From an uncultured Alphaproteobacteria bacterium (lineage in GTDB: Bacteria > Pseudomonadota > Alphaproteobacteria > RF32 > CAG-239), in the NCBI GenBank assembly GCA_944392235.1, contig CALXVZ010000001.1:145059-209058 (forward strand): DNA of 64,000 nt. Reading direction: 5' to 3'. The translations under genes and the position numbers were made by a program. Below the pieces are notes generated by a model. The model made no database searches. It was not told where the DNA came from and worked only from the letters and a program-made list of their open reading frames with translations. Numbering within the stretch: the stretch's first letter is position 1; each line of letters begins with the position of its first letter. Shown piece by piece: positions 15,805-24,387 of the stretch.

Positions 15805-16950
15805 ATGACTTTATCTGCTTGTCAAAAATGTGGCGGTTGCCTTTTTCGTTCATTAGGAGAGCACAATTATCGCGCTAAAAAAGAAAACGATTTTAATGCA
15901 ACTATCTCCTCTATCAAAAATGCAAAACCCATAATTGAAAGCCCTTTGTTTATTGGTGATGGGACACGAAGAAGAGCTGAGATGGATTTTAAGCTGTCTC
16001 ATAATCGCCTTGTTTTAGGTTTTAATGAGGCTAAATCTCATAATTTGGTTGATATAGAGGAGTGCCCTATGTTATTGCCTTCCCTTAACCAAATTTTACC
16101 AATCCTAAAATCTTTTCTTCTTGATTTTTGCTTAATTAAACCCGCCAATGTTAAACTTAAAAAGAAAAAAAAGTTATCTATTTCTTCAATCTCTGAGGGG
16201 GCTCTTCTTCTCTTACAAGCGGATAATGGAATTGATATTTCTCTTAAATTGAATGAAGAACCTAGCCTCGAACATAGATTGCTTGTTGGTGATTTCGTTA
16301 ATAATCATGCTGATGTCATTCGGTTATCTTGGAGTATTAAAAATTCACCGTTTGAAACTATTGTTGAAAAATTTAAACCTCTTCTTTATATCGCTGATTT
16401 TGCTATTCCTATTCCTCAAGGTGCTTTTTTACAGGCTTCCAAATCTTCTGAGAATCTCATGATTGCAAAAGTTATGGAATATTTGGGTGAAACCTCAGGT
16501 AAAATCATGGATTTATTTTGTGGACTTGGAACCTTTTCTTATACTTTAGCGAAAAATCCAAATAATGAGATTATTTCCGCAGACTCTTCCGATACTTCTT
16601 TATCAGGATTTCAAAAAGCACTCAATGCTAATCAAATCACGAACATCTCTATTATCAAGAGAAACTTGTTCAAAGATCCTTTTATTCATGAAGATTTTAA
16701 AAATGTTAAAGTTCTTGTCATTGATCCACCTCGGGCTGGGGCTCACGAACAATGTCGAGCTATTTTAGATACTCCGTTTAATCTTCGTCCAGAGAAAATC
16801 GTTTTTATCTCGTGTAATCCTAAAACGTTTTCTTATGACGCATCTCTCTTGATAGAGGCTAACTATACATTTCAAAAAGTTGTCTTGGTGGATCAGTTCG
16901 TATATTCTCCACATCAAGAACTTATTGCTTTGTTTATTCTTAATCATTAA
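15805..16950 (+). CDS. TrmA/RlmC/RlmD-family RNA uracil-5 methyltransferase
   Basis: The start at ATG 15805 is chosen because AAGGA lies 5 bases upstream; an in-frame TTG at 15772 has no such site. The 381-residue enzyme begins with the Cys cluster CQKCGGC, part of the Fe-S site found in RlmC/RlmD-type proteins. A Rossmann SAM-binding domain follows (MDLFCGLGTFSYTLA near residue 232), then the DPPRAGA motif and SCNPKTFSYDASLL, which carries the catalytic Cys. It methylates a uridine of 23S rRNA or tRNA; which one cannot be decided by eye. No separate TRAM domain is apparent. Transketolase follows 18 bases downstream. Confidence 0.9.
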   Translation: MTLSACQKCGGCLFRSLGEHNYRAKKENDFNATISSIKNAKPIIESPLFIGDGTRRRAEMDFKLSHNRLVLGFNEAKSHNLVDIEECPMLLPSLNQILPILKSFLLDFCLIKPANVKLKKKKKLSISSISEGALLLLQADNGIDISLKLNEEPSLEHRLLVGDFVNNHADVIRLSWSIKNSPFETIVEKFKPLLYIADFAIPIPQGAFLQASKSSENLMIAKVMEYLGETSGKIMDLFCGLGTFSYTLAKNPNNEIISADSSDTSLSGFQKALNANQITNISIIKRNLFKDPFIHEDFKNVKVLVIDPPRAGAHEQCRAILDTPFNLRPEKIVFISCNPKTFSYDASLLIEANYTFQKVVLVDQFVYSPHQELIALFILNH

Positions 16951-16968
16951 CGCAAAGGAGCTTTTATA

Positions 16969-18933
16969 ATGATTGATAATTCTTGTCTAAAAAATATGGC
17001 TAACTCCATTCGTTTCTTAGCTGTTGACGCCATCAACAAATCTAACTCCGGACACCCCGGCATGCCTTTAGGAATGGCTGATGTCGCTACTGTGCTTTTT
17101 GCTGAATATATCAAATTAAATCCTAATGCACCAAGATGGTTTGATAGAGATCGTTTTGTGCTTTCTGCCGGACATGGATCTATGCTCCTTTATTCTCTTT
17201 TATTCTTAATGGGATACAAAGATATTTCTATTGATGATATTAAAAACTTTAGACAATTTGGTTCAAAAACTGCAGGTCATCCAGAGTTTGGTCACCTTGA
17301 CGCTATTGATATGACAACGGGACCTTTGGGACAAGGAATTTCTTCCGCTGTTGGTATGGCTGTTGCTGAACGTATCCTTAATGCTCGTTTCGGTGATAAT
17401 TTATGTAATCATTATACCTATGTTATTGCTGGCGATGGTTGTCTTATGGAAGGTATTTCTGAAGAAGCTGCCTCTCTCGCCGGACATCTTAATTTACGCA
17501 AATTAATTGTCTTTTGGGATAATAATAACATCACTATCGATGGAACTGTCGATAAAGCTAGCTCCACAAATCAGCTTCTACGTTTTCAAGCCATGGGCTG
17601 GAATACCTTGGATATTGATGGACATGATTTTTCTCAAATTCGTAAAGCTATTGAAACAGCTCAGAAATCTGATAAACCAACATTAATCTCTTGCCGCACA
17701 ACCATTGGCTTTGGTGCTCCAAATAAAGCAGGAACTTCTAAATGCCATGGCTCTCCTTTGGGGGAAGAAGAAACAGCGTTAATGCGTAAAAATCTTAATT
17801 GGAATTATGCTCCTTTTGAATTGCCTCAAGAAACTCTTTCTGCGTGGAGAAACTCTCAAACTCGTAATCAAGCTCTTTATGATGCTTGGCTTGTTGCGGC
17901 TCAGAAGTCTGGTAAAGATTTTCAAGATTTTATTTCAGGCAAGCTTCCTAAAAATTGGAATGACGGTTTATCAAAACTTAAAAATGATGCCATTCAAGAG
18001 AAAACTAAAGTTGCCACTCGTAAAGCTTCTGAAATGTGCTTAAAAGCTATTGTTCCAGCTATTCCTCAAATAGTCGGAGGTTCTGCTGACTTAGCCGCTT
18101 CTAACCTTACTTTTGTTGAGGGATTAAAAACTATTACAAAGAACGATTACTATGGAAATAATATTATGTATGGTATTCGCGAACATGCAATGGGAGCTAT
18201 CATGAATGGTCTGGCTCTTCATGGTGGTGTTATTCCTTATGGCGGAACTTTCTTTGTATTTTCTGATTATATGCGCCCTTCTATGCGTCTTGCCGCTTTA
18301 ATGGGTATTCGCGTTATTTATGTTCTTACTCATGATTCTATCGGTGTCGGGGAAGATGGTCCAACTCATCAACCTATTGAGCATTTAGCTTCTTATAGAG
18401 CTATGCCAAATATTCTTACTTTCAGACCTTGCGACATTGTTGAAACGGCCGAAGCTTGGGAAATTGCTCTTTCTGAAGAACATCGCCCGTCTATCTTGGC
18501 TCTTTCAAGACAAAATCTACCTTTGTTGCGTCTTGAAAATTCTACAAACCTTTCAGCAAAAGGGGCTTATGTCATTTCTCCTGCTCAAAAGAAACGTCAA
18601 GCTACTATCATTGCTACAGGTTCGGAAGTTAGTATCGCCATAGATGCTCAAAAACAACTTCTTAATGATGGAATCGATGTAGCTGTTGTTTCTATGCCTT
18701 GTATGGAACTTTTTGAAGAACAAAGCCTTAATTATCAACTTGATGTTCTTGGTAATGCTCCTGTTATCAGTATTGAAGCAGCATCTACTTTTGGATGGAA
18801 TCGATTTGCTCAAAGAACTATCGGTATTGATACCTTTGGTGCATCTGCTCCTGCTAGTGAACTTTATAACTACTTCGGTATTAATACTGAAAATCTTGTA
18901 AATGAGGTCAAAGGGATTTTGAATAAAGCTTAG
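16969..18933 (+). CDS. tkt: Transketolase
   Basis: The 654-residue protein is a full-length transketolase of the non-oxidative pentose phosphate pathway. The N-terminal thiamine pyrophosphate domain has NKSNSGHPGMPLGMAD, LSAGHGSML, TGPLGQGISSAVGMA and the ThDP-Mg site GDGCLMEGISEEA with DNNNIT. The pyrimidine domain shows YGIREHAMGAIMNG and THDSIGVGEDGPTHQP, and the C-terminal domain ATGSEVSIAIDAQ. AAAGGAG lies upstream of the ATG. The gene is followed directly by a strong bidirectional terminator. It probably shares a transcript with the upstream RNA methyltransferase gene. Confidence 0.98.
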   Translation: MIDNSCLKNMANSIRFLAVDAINKSNSGHPGMPLGMADVATVLFAEYIKLNPNAPRWFDRDRFVLSAGHGSMLLYSLLFLMGYKDISIDDIKNFRQFGSKTAGHPEFGHLDAIDMTTGPLGQGISSAVGMAVAERILNARFGDNLCNHYTYVIAGDGCLMEGISEEAASLAGHLNLRKLIVFWDNNNITIDGTVDKASSTNQLLRFQAMGWNTLDIDGHDFSQIRKAIETAQKSDKPTLISCRTTIGFGAPNKAGTSKCHGSPLGEEETALMRKNLNWNYAPFELPQETLSAWRNSQTRNQALYDAWLVAAQKSGKDFQDFISGKLPKNWNDGLSKLKNDAIQEKTKVATRKASEMCLKAIVPAIPQIVGGSADLAASNLTFVEGLKTITKNDYYGNNIMYGIREHAMGAIMNGLALHGGVIPYGGTFFVFSDYMRPSMRLAALMGIRVIYVLTHDSIGVGEDGPTHQPIEHLASYRAMPNILTFRPCDIVETAEAWEIALSEEHRPSILALSRQNLPLLRLENSTNLSAKGAYVISPAQKKRQATIIATGSEVSIAIDAQKQLLNDGIDVAVVSMPCMELFEEQSLNYQLDVLGNAPVISIEAASTFGWNRFAQRTIGIDTFGASAPASELYNYFGINTENLVNEVKGILNKA

Positions 18934-18960
18934 TTTATTATACAACTAATCTTCAATGAA

Positions 18961-18990
18961 AAAAACAAGGAGTTATCTCCTTGTTTTTTT
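18961..18990. terminator. Bidirectional terminator between tkt and the Lys-rich gene
   Basis: AAAAACAAGGAG and CTCCTTGTTTTT form a 12-bp perfect stem with loop TTAT. The T run overlaps the stop codon of the convergent minus-strand gene at 18989. Confidence 0.9.
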
Positions 18991-20035
18991 AATGTGTTCT
19001 TTCGAGCATCTTTTTCATTACCATACTTTGTGTATAGTTCATAGAATTATTTTTTATTGGTATATTATTATGTTCAACTTGTCCTCTTTGAGCTATCTCT
19101 TCTTTTAACTTTTGTGGAACGATTTTACGCTCTGGAACTTGCTCTATTTCTGGCTCTTGTTTGCTAACATATATATCTCGTGCGGCTAATCCTGCATCCA
19201 CAGCCACACTCGCAGCTGTTCCAGCGCCAGGAATACACCCTAGAGCACCTGATGTTACTTCTCCAAGAGCTCCTTTCCAATCTCCATCTTTAACTCGCTG
19301 ATATGCAAAAACTCCACCTGCAACTAAACTTACTAATGGAATCTTTTTTACAACTGATTTTAATACCGCTTTTCCGGCTATTTTGGTTGCTACTTTTGTC
19401 CCAGCTTTTGTAGCGGCTTTGGTTGTAGCTTTTGTTACCACCTTATTTGCTTCTTTGCTTGCTACTTTGCTTACAGCATTAGTTGTGGCTTTATTTTTTG
19501 TAAATTTCTTAAATAGTCGACTCATAAGCGAGCTTTTTGTTCCTTGTTTGGCTTTAGACCCTTTTTCTAGATATTTATCCATTTTTTGGGTCCTTTTTTG
19601 AGCTTCTTTTTTTATCTGGGCATTTTTCTTTTCGGCCTCTTTGATTTTTTTCTTCTCTTCCTTGGCTTTTTTCTTTTCTTCTTTTTTCTTCTTTTTATCT
19701 TTCTTTTTACGGTCTTTATCTTCGTCTTCTTTTTCCTCAATTTCTTCTTGCTTATTATTTTTTTTATCTTTTTTCTTTTCTGGAACTTCTTCTTCTTTTT
19801 TAGCTATATGAATGTCTATATAACCATTATTATAGCTAATACTTATCCCTTGGCGATCTTCTTTATTCATTCCCGCTAATATTGTTTCTACTAATGCTAC
19901 TTCTTCTTCTGTGCATTTGATGCTTGCTGAGCTGCTTCCACGTAAAATACTGGTTATTTTACCAATATTACCACCTTGTTCTCTAGCTCTCGCTCTTTTA
20001 TTTAATGCATCTTCTAACTTTTCACTATCAGTCAT
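18989..20035 (-). CDS. Lysine-rich protein with Ala/Gly-rich hydrophobic C-terminal domain, unknown function
   Basis: This 348-residue protein has four visible zones. Residues 1-80 form a small folded-looking N-terminal part. About 80-150 is an extreme Lys/Glu low-complexity helix. About 185-230 is a repetitive Ala/Thr/Lys stretch built on units like KATTKAATKAGTK. About 230-290 is a hydrophobic, glycine-rich segment (LVSLVAGGVFAYQRV, then GALGCIPGAGTAASVAVDAGLAARD). The last type of sequence occurs in membrane-active or toxin-associated domains, but I cannot identify the family. There is no signal peptide. Secretion, nucleic acid binding by the Lys-rich part, or a cell-envelope role remain open. 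Confidence 0.7.
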   Translation of the reverse strand: MTDSEKLEDALNKRARAREQGGNIGKITSILRGSSSASIKCTEEEVALVETILAGMNKEDRQGISISYNNGYIDIHIAKKEEEVPEKKKDKKNNKQEEIEEKEDEDKDRKKKDKKKKKEEKKKAKEEKKKIKEAEKKNAQIKKEAQKRTQKMDKYLEKGSKAKQGTKSSLMSRLFKKFTKNKATTNAVSKVASKEANKVVTKATTKAATKAGTKVATKIAGKAVLKSVVKKIPLVSLVAGGVFAYQRVKDGDWKGALGEVTSGALGCIPGAGTAASVAVDAGLAARDIYVSKQEPEIEQVPERKIVPQKLKEEIAQRGQVEHNNIPIKNNSMNYTQSMVMKKMLERTH

Positions 20036-20111
20036 TGTTGAAGTCCTGTCGTAATGCTTTATTAGACTATTATATCATATATTTTTTGTCTATTCAAGAT
20101 TAAAACAGCAA

Positions 20112-20807
20112 TTAACGTTCTCTTCGCGTTCGTTTCCTCTCTATTTTTTCTTTAGAGTAACTGAAATCAAAGTAATATGGGTATATTGGTGCTGTTTGTG
20201 AATGCCTTTTATTTTCTTGCTTAAATTTATACAATGCTTGTTTTCTTTTTGATGAATTAGGATATTTATCACTATCTAATCTTCCCCCCGCCATAAATGT
20301 CGTGTCAACATATACTTTTTTTCCTCTGTAATAAAAATAATTCCATGCATGTGCGTAATTGTCTCGAACTGATTTTGAATATGCTAAATTTGAGGGATAT
20401 ACATATCCGTTTACCTTACGAGCTGTTATTCCTGCTTTTCTGCACATTGCTGAAAATAATTCTGCATAATCAACACATATTCCCACTTTTGATTGTAGTA
20501 ATTTTGATGGAGTTTGTTCTTGATATGTTGTCCTTAAATAAGTGTCCTTATTTTCTGCACTATTATATAAAAATGTATCATAATATATATGCGAGGCTAT
20601 CCAATATGCTATTGATTTCGCTTTATCATAGTCATTATCAAACGGAGCTGTTAAATATTTTACAAGTGAAGAGATGTCGTTTTCTACACCTTGGGGCGTG
20701 CTTTTTGCATATTCTGCTATTTGTCGTGATGTATACTTTACCGCTAATACATCTTTAGCAGCTGTTAATAACATTAAAATACTTATCACTAATACCCTTA
20801 AACGCAT
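20112..20807 (-). CDS. Secreted transglutaminase-like (papain-fold) protein
   Basis: The 231-residue product has a signal peptide (about 1-22, ending near VLA). A transglutaminase-like domain follows with the catalytic triad in the expected order: Cys111 in VGICVDYAELF, His153 in YAHAWNYF and Asp168 in VYVDTTF. Bacterial members of this fold are usually periplasmic or surface peptidases or amidases, not cross-linking enzymes. The upstream region DYDKAKSIAYWIASHIYYD is the helix that normally precedes the domain, and a basic tail ends the protein. The gene is preceded on its strand by the pseudopilin terminator. The substrate is unknown. Confidence 0.85.
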   Translation of the reverse strand: MRLRVLVISILMLLTAAKDVLAVKYTSRQIAEYAKSTPQGVENDISSLVKYLTAPFDNDYDKAKSIAYWIASHIYYDTFLYNSAENKDTYLRTTYQEQTPSKLLQSKVGICVDYAELFSAMCRKAGITARKVNGYVYPSNLAYSKSVRDNYAHAWNYFYYRGKKVYVDTTFMAGGRLDSDKYPNSSKRKQALYKFKQENKRHSQTAPIYPYYFDFSYSKEKIERKRTRRER

Positions 20808-20830
20808 TAATCTTCTCCTTTTGGGGTAGA

Positions 20831-20860
20831 AAAAAAGAGGTGCCGGCAGACACCTCTTTT
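20831..20860 (-). terminator. Intrinsic terminator of the pseudopilin gene
   Basis: AAAAGAGGTG and CACCTCTTTT pair through 10 bp around an eight-base loop, with a T run on the minus strand. It starts 20 bases after the pseudopilin stop. Confidence 0.85.
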
Positions 20861-20879
20861 CTTTTAACTTAACAATGGG

Positions 20880-21527
20880 TTAGAAGTATTTCCAAACAAC
20901 ACCGTTTTCATTAGCAGCACATGCTGCATTTGCTTTAGCAATACTATATGGTAAACCATCTTCTTCATCTCCTGGTGTATGAACACCTGAAACTGCTGAT
21001 AGACCAGCTGTAACAGCAGATAGCTGATTTAATGTATTAGCTGCGCCAGATGCTGCAGCACCGATATACATAGCTGCTAAGCCAGAACCTGTATCTCCAC
21101 CCCAGTCAGTTGTTGCGATTGATACGCATGAGCTTTGTGGAACACCATCAATAGCAATTGTAAATGCCATATTGTCGCCAGTTGATGCTTGGTCTGCTGC
21201 TGCAATATATACTGACCCACCAAATGCGTTTGTAATTTTAAAGCTAGAATCTAATGATCCACTTACAGATGCTGCATTATACATTTCACTTGGAACCAAA
21301 CCAGCTTGAACAGCCATACCGTTGTTCAAACCTTCATATGTTCTTTGTGAAGAGAACAATGTTCTAATGTTTGTAGAAATCATTTGAACTTGATCACTAA
21401 TTTTGTTTGTCTTAAATTTGTTCATAGCTTTTGAGTATCCAGCAATACCACCAACTGATAATACGCCAACAATAGCCAAAACGCCGAGCATTTCGATCAT
21501 TGAACGACCTTGTTCGTTAACTCTCAT
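20880..21527 (-). CDS. Type IV pilin-like (pseudopilin) protein
   Basis: The 215-residue protein begins with a short basic leader and a prepilin-peptidase type site, EQG followed by RSMIEMLGVLAIVGVLSVGG. Glu at position +5 after the Gly and a 20-residue hydrophobic helix are the class III signal of type IV pilins and type II secretion pseudopilins. The globular part is Ser/Ala/Gly-rich and has two Cys, one near residue 133 and one near 201, that could close a C-terminal D-loop. The +1 residue would be Arg instead of the usual Phe or Met. No pilus assembly genes are in the window. AGGAG lies upstream of the ATG. Confidence 0.88.
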   Translation of the reverse strand: MRVNEQGRSMIEMLGVLAIVGVLSVGGIAGYSKAMNKFKTNKISDQVQMISTNIRTLFSSQRTYEGLNNGMAVQAGLVPSEMYNAASVSGSLDSSFKITNAFGGSVYIAAADQASTGDNMAFTIAIDGVPQSSCVSIATTDWGGDTGSGLAAMYIGAAASGAANTLNQLSAVTAGLSAVSGVHTPGDEEDGLPYSIAKANAACAANENGVVWKYF

Positions 21528-21566
21528 ATTAATTCTCCTAAAATATTAAGTTCCTTAAACACTGTT

Positions 21567-21595
21567 ACTTTACATCAAAATTATTTTTTTTACAA
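21567..21595 (-). promoter_or_regulatory. Sigma70-type promoter for the pseudopilin gene
   Basis: On the minus strand TTGTAA (21595-21590) and TAAAGT (21572-21567) are 17 bases apart, about 40 bases before the start codon. Confidence 0.45.
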
Positions 21596-21752
21596 TTATG
21601 TAAATAGTCATAACCTCTAACTAAAGTAATAGGTAAGTTTGTTACCTCTAAGTTTATCCTGCAAGCAGTTCTAAACTTGCATTTGAATTTATCAGCTAAA
21701 AATTAATTTTTTCCTAATAAACGAGTTATTTTTCATTTTATTCATCAGCAAT

Positions 21753-22094
21753 TTAACCGAATGTTCTTCCACCGCTCGCTACTTGTGTAGCCGGTGCATT
21801 ATTTAACGAGATATTTATGTTATTGGTATTATCTATTTCTAGTTCCTTCTCAAGAAAATCTGTCATAACCTCAACTAATTTATCTTTATCCCCTAATCCT
21901 ATTGATAACAGTTCAACTAAAGCTCCTTTATTTGCGCTTTTACCACCAAAGGACATGTTCTTGTTGTATATTATATTTGTAACCACATACGAAATAGGTT
22001 TCTTTAGGACATCTGCAGTTATTGCTGCTGCTTTTTCTGCTAATTCTTCCCCTTTTTTTATCTCTACATTTGTGTATATTGTTAAAAATGGCAT
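21753..22094 (-). CDS. MIF-like tautomerase
   Basis: The 113-residue protein matches the macrophage migration inhibitory factor family in length and along its whole sequence. It starts MPFLTIYTNV, so Pro would be the N-terminal catalytic base after Met removal. KKP near residue 32 aligns with the catalytic Lys of MIF, MSFGG near 47-51 with its MAFGG, and the C terminus GGRTFG with its NSTFA. The C-x-x-C oxidoreductase motif of animal MIF is absent. Family members are phenylpyruvate or dopachrome tautomerases and form trimers. The gene lies 17 bases behind the MsbA-type exporter gene and should be cotranscribed with it. Confidence 0.85.
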   Translation of the reverse strand: MPFLTIYTNVEIKKGEELAEKAAAITADVLKKPISYVVTNIIYNKNMSFGGKSANKGALVELLSIGLGDKDKLVEVMTDFLEKELEIDNTNNINISLNNAPATQVASGGRTFG

Positions 22095-22111
22095 TTGTTT
22101 CTCCTTATATC

Positions 22112-23881
22112 TTAACGAAGTTGTGTGCGGTATAATGATGCATATATTCCATTGGGCTTATCAATTAATTCCTCATGCGTGCCGACTTCTGCTATTTTTC
22201 CATAATTTACAACCACTATCTTATCTGCATTCCTTACTGTTGATAATCTATGGGCTATAATAAATACAGTTCTATCTGCCATTAAATTTTCGATCGCTTG
22301 TTGCACGATTGCCTCTGATTTATTATCTAACGCAGACGTTGCTTCATCTAATATAACTATCGGGGCATTTTTTATAAAAGCTCGGGCAATTGCTATACGT
22401 TGTTTTTGTCCACCCGACAACATCACTCCTCTTTCACCGATTTCCGTATCCAACCCTTTATCTAAAGTTGATATAAACTCATCTAAACATGCACATTTTA
22501 CAGCTTTCGTAATTTCTTCTTCCGTAGCGTTTTCTTTACCTAGAATAATATTATCTCGAATCGTGCCACAGAATAAAAAATTATCCTGAAATACTATTGC
22601 GATTTTATCTCGCAAAGAATCTATATCTAATTCTCGAACATCCACGCCATCTATCATCAAACTACCATTTGTCACATCATAGAATCGTGGTAATAAATTA
22701 ACTAAAGTCGTTTTTCCACCACCAGAATTACCCACAAAAGCTATTGTTTCTCCTATCTTTATTTTTAGATTAATGTGATCAAGAACTTGCTTTCCTGCAA
22801 TATATGAAAAGCATACATCTTTATATTCTATGCAATCTTTTGGGGTTGATAACATTTTTGGTGCTTCGCAATTTATAATATCAGGGGTTCTCTCCAATGC
22901 ACTAAAAACCCTTTCCATTGCCATTAATGCCATTTGAACATTATTAAAGTTATTACCAATACTCTTTATTGGATTATAAAGCATTATTAATGCAGCTATA
23001 AATGATACAAAACTTCCGGCTGTGATTTGGTGTGTCACAATTAAATAAGACCCTAACCAAATTACAGCTGCCACACCAAATGATACTATAAAATGCATTA
23101 ATGGAGATAACATCCCCGTTCTTTGTATCATTTTCATTCCTATCTTAAATACGCTATCCAATGTATTACTGAAACGCGCATTTTGATAATCATAAAGATT
23201 ATATGATGCTATTATTCTATTACCGCTATAGGTTTCGTTAAAATGTGTCATTACAGCCGAGCCGGAAAATACAGATTTATCCATCAATGATTTTATTCTT
23301 TTGCGAACCCTTGTCAGTGGGAATAGAGCACCCAGCAAAACAAGTGTCGCTACTATTGCCAACTGCCATGAATTGTAAAATAATACACATATCAAAGAAA
23401 TGGATGAGAATAATCTTGTTGTAAATAATTTCATATTATTCAGCAAACCACTACATGCGGCATCGACATCATTATTAAAACGAAAGATAACATCTCCTGA
23501 TGTATTTTTATCAAAAAAAGCAGCATTATAGTGCATTAGTTTTCCAAACAACTTCTTTTTGACATCCATTGCAATTCTTTGCCCAACCCAGGTATTTAGA
23601 TATGTTGCACTGTATGTTAATAAACTTTGCGCTAAACTAAATATAACAATTAATAAAGGTATAAAGAATGTTGTAGATCCTAAAGTGTTTTTTTCAACCA
23701 TTACCACATCCATATATGGTCTTAGAGCCCATGCGATAACAGCATCCATACCACCTATCGGAATTGTTATCAAAACAGCTGTTAAAGCTCTCCATTTATA
23801 AGGCAATATATATGGTAGAATCTTACGATAATTAACTACTAAGTTTAAGCTTAAAAACTTTGCTTTGATTTTTTGAAACAT
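22112..23881 (-). CDS. MsbA-type ABC transporter (membrane and ATPase fused)
   Basis: The 589-residue half-transporter has an N-terminal six-helix ABC exporter domain (about 25-320) and a C-terminal nucleotide-binding domain. The latter shows Walker A GNSGGGKTTL, signature LSGGQKQRIAIARA, Walker B IVILDEATSALD and the H-loop IIAHRLST. Length and arrangement fit the MsbA group, which flips lipid A-core or other lipids across the inner membrane as a homodimer; drug exporters of the same layout cannot be excluded. GGAAAAC lies before the ATG. The MIF-like gene follows on the same transcript. Confidence 0.92.
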   Translation of the reverse strand: MFQKIKAKFLSLNLVVNYRKILPYILPYKWRALTAVLITIPIGGMDAVIAWALRPYMDVVMVEKNTLGSTTFFIPLLIVIFSLAQSLLTYSATYLNTWVGQRIAMDVKKKLFGKLMHYNAAFFDKNTSGDVIFRFNNDVDAACSGLLNNMKLFTTRLFSSISLICVLFYNSWQLAIVATLVLLGALFPLTRVRKRIKSLMDKSVFSGSAVMTHFNETYSGNRIIASYNLYDYQNARFSNTLDSVFKIGMKMIQRTGMLSPLMHFIVSFGVAAVIWLGSYLIVTHQITAGSFVSFIAALIMLYNPIKSIGNNFNNVQMALMAMERVFSALERTPDIINCEAPKMLSTPKDCIEYKDVCFSYIAGKQVLDHINLKIKIGETIAFVGNSGGGKTTLVNLLPRFYDVTNGSLMIDGVDVRELDIDSLRDKIAIVFQDNFLFCGTIRDNIILGKENATEEEITKAVKCACLDEFISTLDKGLDTEIGERGVMLSGGQKQRIAIARAFIKNAPIVILDEATSALDNKSEAIVQQAIENLMADRTVFIIAHRLSTVRNADKIVVVNYGKIAEVGTHEELIDKPNGIYASLYRTQLR

Positions 23882-24030
23882 TAGTTTTCCTAAATATATA
23901 TACTTGTTAGACTATAGTGCCAGCTTTTATTCTCTCTGATGGCTCTTCCTTGTAGCAAACTTTTTATGAGATGTAAATAAAAAATTATTTTACATGTTTA
24001 TTCCTTCCTCGCGCCATTCTTTTGTTATAT

Positions 24031-24064
24031 AAAAAAAGAAGCCATCCAATCTTGATAGCTTCTT
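24031..24064 (-). terminator. Intrinsic terminator of the cold-shock gene
   Basis: Read on the minus strand, AAGAAGCTATC pairs with GATGGCTTCTT through 11 bp with one G-T pair, followed by seven T residues. Confidence 0.85.
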
Positions 24065-24086
24065 AAATCGATTTTATTTTCTAGCA

Positions 24087-24290
24087 TTACAATATTTCTA
24101 TTGACCCTGCCGCTATGCGTCCTCTATCATCGTATAATTCATAGCTAACCTTTTGTCCCTCATATAACTTTCTCAATCCTTTTTCTTCTAATTTTGTTAT
24201 ATGAACAAAAACATCTTTCCCTCCATTTTCAGGCTGAATAAATCCATAACCTTTACGGGAATTAAACCATTTAACAGTTCCTGTTGTCAT
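24087..24290 (-). CDS. CspA-family cold-shock protein
   Basis: The 67-residue protein is a single cold-shock OB fold: GTVKWFNSRKGYGFIQPENGGKDVFVHI contains both RNP motifs (KGYGFI and VFVHI). Such proteins bind single-stranded RNA and act as RNA chaperones. It has its own strong promoter, a leader of about 50 bases with a GC-rich hairpin, and a terminator. Cold regulation is plausible but not shown by the sequence. Confidence 0.96.
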   Translation of the reverse strand: MTTGTVKWFNSRKGYGFIQPENGGKDVFVHITKLEEKGLRKLYEGQKVSYELYDDRGRIAAGSIEIL

Positions 24291-24324
24291 TTTTTCTCCT
24301 ATTTTAAATAGTTACGCCTACTCC

Positions 24325-24340
24325 GTCAGGACCCCCTGAC
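24325..24340 (-). other. GC-rich hairpin at the start of the cold-shock mRNA leader
   Basis: GTCAGG and CCTGAC pair through 6 bp around a four-base loop, right at the predicted transcription start of the cold-shock gene. Structured leaders are common in cold-shock mRNAs, so a role in mRNA stability or temperature-dependent translation is possible. Confidence 0.45.
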
Positions 24341-24346
24341 AGCTCC

Positions 24347-24374
24347 AGTATAATACTATTTATTTTAGAGTCAA
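24347..24374 (-). promoter_or_regulatory. Sigma70-type promoter for the cold-shock gene
   Basis: On the minus strand TTGACT (24374-24369) and TATACT (24352-24347) lie 16 bases apart. They match the pattern seen at several other genes in the window. Confidence 0.7.
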
Positions 24375-24387
24375 TATTTAAATTCTC

